Below are positions 1 to 5,829 of a DNA stretch of 9,446 nt, piece by piece. Below the pieces are notes generated by a model. It was not told the DNA's origin and searched no databases. It saw only the letters and a program-made list of their open reading frames with translations. The stretch covers positions 1 to 9,446 of the forward strand of contig NZ_JAWUEL010000049.1 of assembly GCF_034119425.1 (NCBI RefSeq). Reading direction: 5' to 3'. Origin of the DNA: Actinotignum schaalii_C (lineage in GTDB: Bacteria > Actinomycetota > Actinomycetes > Actinomycetales > Actinomycetaceae). A program made the translations under genes and the position numbers. Each line of letters begins with the position of its first letter. Position 1 is the stretch's first letter.

Positions 1-1
1 C

Positions 2-523
2 GCCAAACTCGCGGCGGTGGGCCGCCAGCCGGCGCTGCGGCTGCGCACCGAGGTGAAAGAACTGACCATCCACGATGAGGTGTGCGGGGAGGTGAGCGGC
101 GTCGTCGACGATTTTGTGATTCGGCGTGGTGATGGTCGGTACGCCTACAATTTTGCCTCTGTGGTCGATGACGCGCTCGAGGGTATTACCCAGGTGACGC
201 GCGGGGCGGATTTGGCGCCGTCCACACCCCGGCAGGTGTATTTGCAGCGCTTGCTCGGGGCGCCCACTCCGGAGTACTGGCATGTGCCCATGGTTCTCAA
301 CCGGGAGGGTGCGCGGCTGGCCAAACGCGACGGTGCCGTGACGATGCGGGCGCTCGCGGAGTACGGCTGGAGTCCGGCCGATATGCTGGCCCTTATTGGG
401 CGCTCTCTAGGGCTGGAAGTGCGCACGGCCGCGGACTTCGCCGAGCAGTTGGATACCCATGCGTTGCGCCGCGGGCCGTGGTATGTGGACGTAGCGGCGC
501 TCGAAGCCGGGCCGGCTGAATAG
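2..523 (+). CDS. gluQ: Glutamyl-Q tRNA(Asp) synthetase (GluQRS), C-terminal part
   Basis: The reading frame is open from the left edge (first full codon at 2), so the N-terminus with the HIGH-type motif and zinc site lies outside the window; an internal GTG at 17 is not the real start. What remains is the C-terminal half of a class I aminoacyl-tRNA synthetase-like protein. It has a DDFVIRRGDGRYAYNFA segment, VVDDALEGITQVTRGADL, STPRQVYLQRLLG, and a KMSKS-like loop RLAKRDGAVT. These match the GluRS/GluQRS catalytic core. The protein stops soon after that loop, with no anticodon-binding domain, which separates GluQRS from true GltX. GluQRS glutamylates the queuosine at position 34 of tRNA(Asp) in the cytoplasm. 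The gene converges on the YbaK gene with about 45 nt between stops. The family call is confident; substrate specificity is inferred from family. Confidence 0.88.
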   Translation, partial: AKLAAVGRQPALRLRTEVKELTIHDEVCGEVSGVVDDFVIRRGDGRYAYNFASVVDDALEGITQVTRGADLAPSTPRQVYLQRLLGAPTPEYWHVPMVLNREGARLAKRDGAVTMRALAEYGWSPADMLALIGRSLGLEVRTAADFAEQLDTHALRRGPWYVDVAALEAGPAE

Positions 524-543
524 CGGGCCGGTATAAGCGCGTG

Positions 544-560
544 GGCGGTGCCGAGCCGCC
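544..560. terminator. Possible weak hairpin between convergent genes
   Basis: GGCGG (544-548) pairs with CCGCC (556-560), extended by a G-T pair, closing a 5-nt loop. It sits between the convergent stops of gluQ and ybaK. No T-tract follows, so a terminator role is only suggested by position. Confidence 0.25.
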
Positions 561-568
561 GATCCGGT

Positions 569-1078
569 CTAGGTGTGCCGGCTAAAATCAGCAACCGGTG
601 CGAATTCCGCGCGGGCCGCGGCCGCTAAAGCGGTCGGATCCAGGCGCACCGAGAGCCCGCGTTTCCCACCCGAAACCACCATCGTTTCGAGCTCGCGTGC
701 GGAAGAATCAATAAAAATCGGGCTGCGGTGTTTTTGCCCCAGCGGCGAAATCCCCCCGGTCACATAGCCAGTGAGTTTCTCGGCATCATGCGGATCCATC
801 ATCGCGGCCTTTTTACCGCCTGCCGCTTTCGCCAGGGACTTGAGGTTGAGCATGGCGGCAGCCGGAACCACCGCGCACACCGCCTTCCCGTCCACGCGCG
901 CCAGCAGGGTTTTGAAAATAACGTGGGGATCCATCCCTAGCTCAGCGGCGGAATCGAGGGCGAATCCGTGCTCGTGATGCAAACTTTGTTCGTACTCAAG
1001 AATTGTGAACTCCACGCCGGCTTTCTCCAGGGCGAGGAGGGCCGGAGTCCCGGACGGCTTGTTTTTCTTTGACGACAT
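569..1078 (-). CDS. ybaK: YbaK/EbsC family Cys-tRNA(Pro) deacylase
   Basis: A 169-residue cytoplasmic protein of the YbaK family, which hydrolyses Cys mischarged on tRNA(Pro) by prolyl-tRNA synthetase. Visible hallmarks are VIFKTLLARVDGK (residues 53-65, with the conserved Lys56), VVPAAAMLNLKSLAKAAGGKKA (about 70-91), TGYVTGGISPLGQK (103-116), and VSGGKRGLSVRLDP near the C-terminus. The length is normal for the family (about 155-170). The start chosen is the ATG at 1078, giving the N-terminus MSSKKNKPSG. The frame stays open upstream to 1237, but that extension has no family resemblance and runs antisense into the neighbouring gene. No Shine-Dalgarno precedes the ATG; a -10-like TACTAT lies 9 nt upstream, so the mRNA may be leaderless. 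It is divergent from the small membrane protein gene and convergent to gluQ. Confidence 0.92.
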   Translation of the reverse strand: MSSKKNKPSGTPALLALEKAGVEFTILEYEQSLHHEHGFALDSAAELGMDPHVIFKTLLARVDGKAVCAVVPAAAMLNLKSLAKAAGGKKAAMMDPHDAEKLTGYVTGGISPLGQKHRSPIFIDSSARELETMVVSGGKRGLSVRLDPTALAAAARAEFAPVADFSRHT

Positions 1079-1087
1079 ACGTCCAGG

Positions 1088-1093
1088 ATAGTA
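1088..1093 (-). promoter_or_regulatory. Candidate -10 box for leaderless ybaK
   Basis: On the minus strand the hexamer TACTAT (4 of 6 matches to TATAAT) ends 9 nt before the ybaK ATG. This would place the transcription start at or within a few bases of the start codon. The interval has no purine-rich ribosome-binding site, which fits leaderless initiation, a common mode in Actinobacteria. No convincing -35 was seen. Confidence 0.35.
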
Positions 1094-1163
1094 GCCCTCA
1101 TGTTCATATGGATGCACTACCATATTCCTACCGGGAGCCAGCCACCCGGAGACGGAGGAAACC

Positions 1164-1394
1164 GTGAGGAAACGCCAATTCGGCCGCCGGCATGATGACC
1201 AGCAGCGCGGCAGTGCCACCGGGGAAGATCCCACCATCGAATCCGAAGAAGAACTCAGCGGCGGCTATGATTTCGGCGGCTACCAGCCGGGTCAGAGCTA
1301 CTACCCGCGCCGCCGCCTCTTCTGGCAGCGTGCCATCATTGTCGGCATCGCTTTTGTGATTTCAATGGTCGCTCTCGTGGCCTATTTCCTGTAG
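1164..1394 (+). CDS. Small single-pass membrane protein, unknown function
   Basis: A 76-residue protein I do not recognise. It starts at GTG 1164 behind a strong ribosome-binding site, GGAGG at 1154-1158, five bases upstream. Residues 1-52 are hydrophilic and charged, with an Arg/Gln/Asp-rich head, an acidic ESEEELS stretch and a Gly/Tyr-rich segment (GGYDFGGYQPGQSYYP). A PRRRLFWQR positive patch then leads into one C-terminal transmembrane helix (about residues 54-75, ending VALVAYFL). This is a tail-anchored layout with the N-terminus predicted in the cytoplasm. The gene is divergent from ybaK across 85 nt and is followed by 281 nt of non-coding DNA, so it is probably its own unit. The reading frame is well supported; no function is claimed. 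Confidence 0.7.
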   Translation: MRKRQFGRRHDDQQRGSATGEDPTIESEEELSGGYDFGGYQPGQSYYPRRRLFWQRAIIVGIAFVISMVALVAYFL

Positions 1395-1405
1395 CGCCGG
1401 GTAGG

Positions 1406-1423
1406 GCGCCGCGGAAGCGGCGC
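1406..1423. terminator. GC-rich hairpin after the small membrane protein gene
   Basis: GCGCCGC (1406-1412) and GCGGCGC (1417-1423) form a perfect 7-bp stem closed by a GGAA tetraloop of GNRA type. It starts 12 nt after the stop codon at 1394. There is no T-run after it, so it may act as an actinobacterial T-less terminator or as a 3' stabilising element. Confidence 0.4.
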
Positions 1424-1433
1424 GGCGTCGTCG

Positions 1434-1446
1434 CCCTGAAACAGGG
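1434..1446. other. Second small hairpin
   Basis: CCCTG (1434-1438), AAA loop, CAGGG (1442-1446): a perfect 5-bp inverted repeat directly after the GNRA hairpin. It may be part of the same 3' end structure. Confidence 0.3.
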
Positions 1447-1504
1447 TAGTGCGGTACGACGGCGCCTCCGGGCACGGGCGCATCGGGCCGGTGAACGTCG
1501 GTCT

Positions 1505-1517
1505 GCCTGTGGGTGAC
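1505..1517 (+). promoter_or_regulatory. DnaA-box-like motif copy 1 (GCCTGTGGGTGAC)
   Basis: This copy matches copy 2 in 11 of 13 bases and lies exactly 30 bp upstream of it in direct orientation, about three helical turns. Taken alone it is a weak DnaA box (two mismatches to TGTGGATAA). It is supported by the repeat arrangement upstream of the esx operon. Confidence 0.4.
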
Positions 1518-1534
1518 ACGCCGGCGGGGCTCGT

Positions 1535-1547
1535 GCCTGTGGATAAC
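1535..1547 (+). promoter_or_regulatory. DnaA-box-like motif copy 2 (GCCTGTGGATAAC)
   Basis: It contains TGTGGATAA (1538-1546), the exact reverse complement of the classical DnaA box TTATCCACA. It ends 12 bp before the candidate -35 of the esx operon promoter, an activator-like position. An AT-rich T-run (1548-1556) follows. Related copies occur upstream of eccC. Confidence 0.55.
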
Positions 1548-1559
1548 ATTTTTTCTCTC

Positions 1560-1589
1560 TCGACAAGCACCACTTTTATCAGCCACTAT
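1560..1589 (+). promoter_or_regulatory. Candidate promoter of the esx-adhesin operon
   Basis: TCGACA (1560-1565, 5 of 6 to TTGACA) and CACTAT (1584-1589, matching A2, A5 and T6 of TATAAT) are separated by 18 nt. Transcription from here would give a leader of about 80 nt before the first WXG100 gene. This is a pattern match only. Confidence 0.35.
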
Positions 1590-1675
1590 GGGAACACCGG
1601 TCCTCACCGGCCGGCGTCCGAAGCGCGGAACTCTCACCACTCGCGCGCCACCACCTACGTATTTCAGGGGGATGT

Positions 1676-2014
1676 ATGGCTGTATCCACCGCACAATTGC
1701 GGGTCAGTAATGATTCCATTCTCACCGTTCGCGCGCTCGTCACCCAGGCGCAGGAGGAGTTGCGCGCCCATCTGCACGCAACTATGGACCGCATTGCCGC
1801 CTGGCATGCCGGGTGGCGGGGTACTGCTCCGCTAGCTTTCGCGGCTGCGTTGGAGGAATACCGCGTGGCCAGCGAAAAACTGCTGGCTCTGCTGGCTGAT
1901 TACGGGGCGCGCCTGGGCCGCGCGGATGCCACCGTCACTGAAACAGACGCGGCCACCCGCGCGGATTTTTCTCGCATGGCCGCATTAGTTGGGGAGCTGC
2001 CGGCGGCCGGATAG
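1676..2014 (+). CDS. WXG100 family protein, CFP-10-like partner
   Basis: A 112-residue protein, almost wholly helical by composition, with the central turn motif Trp47-Arg48-Gly49 (AGWRGTAP) between two predicted helices. That is the helix-turn-helix hairpin of WXG100 (EsxA/EsxB) substrates of type VII secretion. The second helix carries a heptad-like hydrophobic pattern (FAAALEEYRVASEKLLALL). No YxxxD/E export signal is clear at the C-terminus, which continues about 12 residues beyond usual WXG100 length. The start at ATG 1676 follows AGGGGG (1667-1671 region) by about 4 nt; an out-of-frame ATG at 1672 is ignored. The protein is expected to pair with the next gene product as an antiparallel four-helix heterodimer. 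It is first in an apparent operon with the second WXG100 gene and the adhesin. Confidence 0.88.
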   Translation: MAVSTAQLRVSNDSILTVRALVTQAQEELRAHLHATMDRIAAWHAGWRGTAPLAFAAALEEYRVASEKLLALLADYGARLGRADATVTETDAATRADFSRMAALVGELPAAG

Positions 2015-2043
2015 TGCCTGCACCGGTGTGCCCGCGCACGTAT

Positions 2044-2051
2044 GGAAAGGA
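2044..2051 (+). promoter_or_regulatory. Ribosome-binding site deciding the second WXG100 start
   Basis: GGAAAGGA sits 5 nt before ATG 2057. The in-frame ATG at 2042 overlaps this site and has no Shine-Dalgarno of its own, so 2057 is preferred. Confidence 0.7.
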
Positions 2052-2056
2052 TTACA

Positions 2057-2344
2057 ATGACCGAGCTTCGTGCCCATTTTGGGGAACTCTCCGCGGGGGC
2101 GGCTGATATGGCTGCCCACGCGTCCCGCATCGAGGCGGTACTCGCGCAGCTCGATGCGCGCATACGCGCCGCGATGGCGGATTGGGACGGGCAATCTCAG
2201 GCAGCCTACGAAGCCGCACAAATGCGGTGGCATGCCGCGGCCCGCTCCCTGAATGACATTTACGCGCGTATCGGCCAGCAGGTGGAATGCGCCTCGCAGA
2301 ACTATCGCGCGGCTGACCGGGCGGTGGCTCGCCTCTTCGGGTAG
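2057..2344 (+). CDS. WXG100 family protein, ESAT-6-like with YxxxD signal
   Basis: A 95-residue protein, classic in length and pattern for an EsxA/ESAT-6 homologue. Helix 1 is followed by Trp43-Asp44-Gly45 (ADWDGQSQAAYEAAQ), then helix 2 (MRWHAAARSLNDIYARIGQQV). The C-terminal tail has Tyr83-x-x-x-Asp87 (NYRAADRAVARLF), the general YxxxD/E secretion signal of actinobacterial type VII substrates. The start at ATG 2057 is set by GGAAAGGA; five extra residues from ATG 2042 are unlikely. It lies 42 nt after the first WXG100 gene and 12 nt before the adhesin start, in an evident operon. By family knowledge it forms a heterodimer with the upstream partner and is exported by the EccB/C/D machinery encoded to the right. 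Confidence in the family is very high; the effector role is unknown. Confidence 0.94.
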   Translation: MTELRAHFGELSAGAADMAAHASRIEAVLAQLDARIRAAMADWDGQSQAAYEAAQMRWHAAARSLNDIYARIGQQVECASQNYRAADRAVARLFG

Positions 2345-2356
2345 GGCAGCTTCATC

Positions 2357-5300
2357 ATGGCTCTATTTCGTCATGCAAAAAATAATATTGTGAAAGGACT
2401 CGTATCCACCATGGCAATAACCACGGGCCCGAAACCCACCCCATATGTGATTCGGGTATGTCTTGCTTTTCTCATGGTGTTCGCTTTGGCGAGCGCCGGT
2501 CTTTTCGGCGGAGCCGGAGCGCGTGCCGATTGGGATCATTCTGTTGGCCGCGGTATTGAGATTAAAGGGGTGAATATTGTTGGCCATCTTCGCCTCGGCC
2601 CGCATTACGCGGAAACACAATCAATTAACGGGGTGGCGGTGGAGGGTTATCCCATTTGGTGTATCCAAGCGAAATATGCCGATCCCGGTCCCGGGGAAAT
2701 GGTCGATATTACGACCCTTACCGAATCCCGGGCGCTCGGCCCGGGAGAGTTGCAGCTGAGCACCCCGCAAATGGCCTGGCTGCTCAACCGCTATGAAGGA
2801 AATACCACGGACGACCTCAACCTGGCTGCGCTGAGCTACCTCATCCACGTTAATTTTGAAAAGGAATACCCGGGGCGTCCGGGGCGCGCTCAAGAGACCG
2901 TGAACGAGCTGGTGCAGGCGGTGCGCACCCAGCGTCCCGATATTGAGGAACGGGCCCAGAGCTACGTGCGCGAGGCGCGCGCCAGCGCTGCCGTCGGCTA
3001 CGTGAGCGGAATCGTGGAAGGCGAAGGGGAGCGCAGCGGTGCCATCCGCGGTATTGGCGTGCATCCGGATGATTCCGAGGCGTGGTTGCCCGGAATTCCC
3101 GTGGTTATTACCCTCACCGGCCCGGCGGTGTTTGACGCGAGCGGTAGTGCAACGTGGAGCGGGGTGACCGATAGTAAGCCGCTGGAGCTGGCGTGGTCGG
3201 CCACCGGGAATGGACAGGTGAGCTATACGGCTGTTTTCGATACCCCGGTTCGTACCACGCTCACGGTATTCGGGGCCGATGGCTCTGTGCAGGACACCAT
3301 CACCTACGGCCACCGCCCGGTCAGCGATCCCCTCACCCGCAGTGTTCCGGGGCGTACCTGGGAAGTTATTTATGATTTCCAGCCGTTGGGAACCTCGAAG
3401 GTAAGCACCCGTCCTATTAATACCGACGGCGTTATTCGCGATACTCTCACCACCGCCGTCAAGGAGGATTACGGGGATGGAAAATGGACTCAGGTGAAGG
3501 GGGAAAATGTGCCTGTCACCTACCGGGCCACCGCCTATTGGGCGGGTCGCACCTCCCCGCAGCGCAGCGATACCGTCCCTGCAGGAGCCGAGGTTCTGGG
3601 CTCGGTTACGGTCCAGGCCAACGGCCCAGGTCAGACTCTCACCGCGGAACTTTCCACCCCCAAACGCGGTTTCGTTACCTGGGTGTGGGAAGTCCGTAAA
3701 AACGAGCAGGGGGAGAACTCCCGCTATATTCACGCGGATTGGGCTGATAGTTACGCTCTTCCGGAGGAAACCTCCCGGGAAGAATTCCCCTTCCGGCCTC
3801 TCGGGGTTTCCCACGTGGCCGATGCGAAAGTGGTAGATACCGGCACGGTCCTCAGTGATACTTTCGTGGCCCGTGCGGATGAGACTTTCCGGGACGGGGA
3901 GTGGAGCCGCCGCCCGGGAACCAATGGTTCTTTTGAAGACGGTCTCTTTATCCCGGTTACGTACCGGGCTACCGCCTGGTATGTCTCGCCCACGATGATT
4001 CCGGAGCCGGGTGTGGTCCCGGCCAGTTCGGAAAAAATCGGGTCCGTGACAGTGGTGGCCGAAGGCCCGGGCCCGATCCGGGCGGAATTGAGCGAACCGG
4101 TGAGCAAGCCCGGAATGTACACCTGGGTGTGGGAAGTCCTCGCGGAGGACCAACCTACCGAATTCGCGCCCTGGTTCGAGACCGGCTGGTCGGATACGTT
4201 CGGGCTGGCCGATGAAACAACATCGGTGCGCTACCCCGGGAAGATTGATTCGGCTCTCTCGATTCGCCAAACGAAGTCCGGCACTTACCTGGTTGATGAT
4301 GTGTGGGTGAGCGGCCTGCCCGCTAATCATCCCGATTTCACCGGAGGCGCCGGATTCGGGGCGGATACTCAAACGCTCACCCACACCCTGCTGTTCTTCC
4401 CGGAAGGCCAGGCCGTCACCGATGAGAACCGCGCGGCCGCCCGCCAGATTGGGCAACCGGTGGTACTTCCCGCCCGCAACGGTTTCTACCCGAGCGTGGG
4501 CGATCCGTCCTGGATTATGGAGCAGGATACGGCCGGGGAGAACCTGCCGGGTACTTACGTGGTGGTCTCCGATTTTGCGGGGGATGATCGGGCGGCGCCG
4601 CTGGCCACCAGCGTCACCGATGTGACCGAGCAGTTCACGGTAACCCGCGAACCGTCCCTCCGCACCACCATGCACCATGAAGACACCCATATCGCGCCCA
4701 ATACCGGTACTGTCACCCTGGTGGATACCGTGTCCTACCAGCACCTGATTGCCGGAAAGGAATATGAGGTCCACGGGGCACTCCTGGATCCGTCCAGCGG
4801 TCAGCCGCTGCGCGATGCCAGCGGGAGCGCGCTCACCAGCACCAGCCGTTTCGTGCCCGAGCATCCCAACGGTAGCGTGGAGGTGGTTTTTGAGGTCGAC
4901 GCCGCAACTCTGGCCGGCACCAAGGTGGTGGCCACGGAAACTCTGCGCCAGGAGGGGCGGGACATTGCCGTGCATGCTGACCTGAAGGATACCAACCAGA
5001 CGGTGACCTTCACACGCTTGGCCACCCGTGCCCGGGATGGCGCTGCGAGTGCTGATGGAGTCGAGGGTGGAAACGGCGAGACAGGCACAGGTGGTACCGG
5101 CGGTGACCAGATTCTTAGTGCCACCACGGATGCGGTCATTATCGATGAGGTCTGCGAGCTCAGCGGAGCACTTATTCCCGGAGAGACCTACCGGATCGAA
5201 ACGGCCGCCATGTTCCCCGATGGGACGCCGGTCCTCGGGAAGGATGGCACCCCGGTGCGCAAAGTCAGCGACTTCATTCCCGGTTCGCCCAGCGAATGTG

Positions 5301-5641
5301 CCCGCATCAAGCTGGATTTCGATGCGAGCGGCTTAGCTGGCCGCGAGGTGGTTCTATTCGAATGGGTGTACCTGGGTGACCGGCTTATTTCCGAGCACAC
5401 CGATCCTCTCGATAGCGAACAAACGGTTCGTTTCGAAGAACCACCGGTACCTCCAACGACGCCGCCCGCTACGCCACCGGCCACCCCGCCCACCACTCCG
5501 CCGGCTACGCCGCCTGCACCTCCGGAGCTGCAACGCACCGGTGCGGCGCTCGTGGGCTGGCTCCTGGCTGGGCTCACCGCACTCGCCGGCGGCTTGACTT
5601 TGCGCTACCGGGCCAATTCCCGCTCCAGCGCTACCCGCTAA
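2357..5641 (+). CDS. Thioester/ester-bond (VaFE) surface adhesin with sortase signal
   Basis: A 1094-residue cell-wall protein. A Sec signal (hydrophobic core about 31-51, cleavage likely near ARA-DW) is followed by a thioester (TED/TQXA-type) domain at about 60-215. There Cys102 (PIWCIQ) and Gln138 (STPQMAW) are the expected Cys-Gln bond pair. Two related beta domains span 343-480 and 481-626, with a looser third to about 764. Two T-Q ester-bond (VaFE) domains lie at about 766-886 (VVFE; DTNQTV) and 918-1026 (LFE; DSEQTV); likely bonds are Thr770/771-Gln881 and Thr923/924-Gln1022. Then come a Pro-rich stalk (1029-1056), LQRTG (1058-1062), a hydrophobic helix and a basic tail. The mature protein has only three Cys: 102, 933 and 981, the last two a possible disulfide. 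ATG 2357 has a weak AGGGC site; ATG 2411 follows AAAGGA at 12 nt and also yields a signal peptide. It likely binds host or matrix amines covalently. Confidence 0.9.
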   Translation: MALFRHAKNNIVKGLVSTMAITTGPKPTPYVIRVCLAFLMVFALASAGLFGGAGARADWDHSVGRGIEIKGVNIVGHLRLGPHYAETQSINGVAVEGYPIWCIQAKYADPGPGEMVDITTLTESRALGPGELQLSTPQMAWLLNRYEGNTTDDLNLAALSYLIHVNFEKEYPGRPGRAQETVNELVQAVRTQRPDIEERAQSYVREARASAAVGYVSGIVEGEGERSGAIRGIGVHPDDSEAWLPGIPVVITLTGPAVFDASGSATWSGVTDSKPLELAWSATGNGQVSYTAVFDTPVRTTLTVFGADGSVQDTITYGHRPVSDPLTRSVPGRTWEVIYDFQPLGTSKVSTRPINTDGVIRDTLTTAVKEDYGDGKWTQVKGENVPVTYRATAYWAGRTSPQRSDTVPAGAEVLGSVTVQANGPGQTLTAELSTPKRGFVTWVWEVRKNEQGENSRYIHADWADSYALPEETSREEFPFRPLGVSHVADAKVVDTGTVLSDTFVARADETFRDGEWSRRPGTNGSFEDGLFIPVTYRATAWYVSPTMIPEPGVVPASSEKIGSVTVVAEGPGPIRAELSEPVSKPGMYTWVWEVLAEDQPTEFAPWFETGWSDTFGLADETTSVRYPGKIDSALSIRQTKSGTYLVDDVWVSGLPANHPDFTGGAGFGADTQTLTHTLLFFPEGQAVTDENRAAARQIGQPVVLPARNGFYPSVGDPSWIMEQDTAGENLPGTYVVVSDFAGDDRAAPLATSVTDVTEQFTVTREPSLRTTMHHEDTHIAPNTGTVTLVDTVSYQHLIAGKEYEVHGALLDPSSGQPLRDASGSALTSTSRFVPEHPNGSVEVVFEVDAATLAGTKVVATETLRQEGRDIAVHADLKDTNQTVTFTRLATRARDGAASADGVEGGNGETGTGGTGGDQILSATTDAVIIDEVCELSGALIPGETYRIETAAMFPDGTPVLGKDGTPVRKVSDFIPGSPSECARIKLDFDASGLAGREVVLFEWVYLGDRLISEHTDPLDSEQTVRFEEPPVPPTTPPATPPATPPTTPPATPPAPPELQRTGAALVGWLLAGLTALAGGLTLRYRANSRSSATR
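3383..3796 (+). repeat. Adhesin internal repeat, copy A
   Basis: Residues 343-480 share a run of landmarks with the next block: PLG-S-V, an RDT/SDT step, VPVTYRATAYW, GSVTV-A-GPG, TWVWEV, then W-DSY-LPEET. A 19-nt stretch (3677-3695) is identical to 4121-4139 in copy B. These are probably stacked beta-sandwich stalk domains. Confidence 0.75.
3797..4234 (+). repeat. Adhesin internal repeat, copy B
   Basis: Residues 481-626 repeat copy A (PLG-S-V, IPVTYRATAWY, GSVTVVAEGPG, TWVWEV, W-DTFGLADET). There is an extra loop of about ten residues (around NGSFEDGLF), making the offset 138 at the start and 148 at TWVWEV. A third, more diverged copy seems to run to about residue 764. Confidence 0.75.
5441..5524 (+). 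repeat. Pro/Thr-rich wall-spanning repeat in adhesin
   Basis: Twenty-eight codons encode a PPxTPPA-type low-complexity run directly before the sorting signal. This is the usual place for a segment that crosses the peptidoglycan. The near-identical codons make it prone to length variation between strains. Confidence 0.85.
5528..5638 (+). other. Sortase-type sorting signal (LQRTG variant)
   Basis: Codons 1058-1094 encode LQRTG, then a hydrophobic segment (GAALVGWLLAGLTALAGGLTL) and the basic tail RYRANSRSSATR. This is the tripartite layout of an LPXTG signal with Gln in place of Pro. Which sortase class reads it cannot be told from the window; no sortase gene is present here. Confidence 0.7.
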
Positions 5642-5687
5642 AGGCGGGATAACCAGCTACTAACTATTTCCAACGTATGTCACTCAC

Positions 5688-5729
5688 AGCCCGGGCCGGG
5701 GAGGAAGAATCTTCTCCCCGGCCCGGGCT
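5688..5729. terminator. Strong bidirectional hairpin between adhesin and eccB
   Basis: A 15-bp perfect stem pairs 5688-5702 with 5715-5729 (core GCCCGGGCCGGGGA / TCCCCGGCCCGGGC). It is extended inside by GAAG/CTTC after a one-base bulge, with an AAT loop. It lies 47 nt past the adhesin stop and 101 nt past the eccB stop, between convergent genes. No long T-run flanks it, but the stem is strong enough to serve both directions. The rest of 5642-5829 shows nothing else clear. Confidence 0.8.
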
Positions 5730-5829
5730 TGTGCATGCGCTAATAATGAGCACGCGGCGGTTTATAAGCAATGACGAGTACTGGGTGAGTCAGGTGTGTA
5801 GCTGGGAAGGCGTCCGCGGTCCTGGTTAT

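Noticed and set aside
1079..1237. N-terminal extension of ybaK to ATG 1237
   Set aside because: The extra 53 residues do not resemble YbaK, and they run antisense over the start and ribosome-binding site of the small membrane protein gene.
2383..2388. TAATAT as an internal promoter for the adhesin
   Set aside because: It is a good -10 match, but no -35 lies at a usable distance and the site falls inside the likely signal-peptide coding start region.
2621..4975. 784-codon open frame antisense to the adhesin
   Set aside because: It has no recognisable domain and lies wholly opposite a gene with clear domains. Long antisense frames arise from GC-rich codon use.
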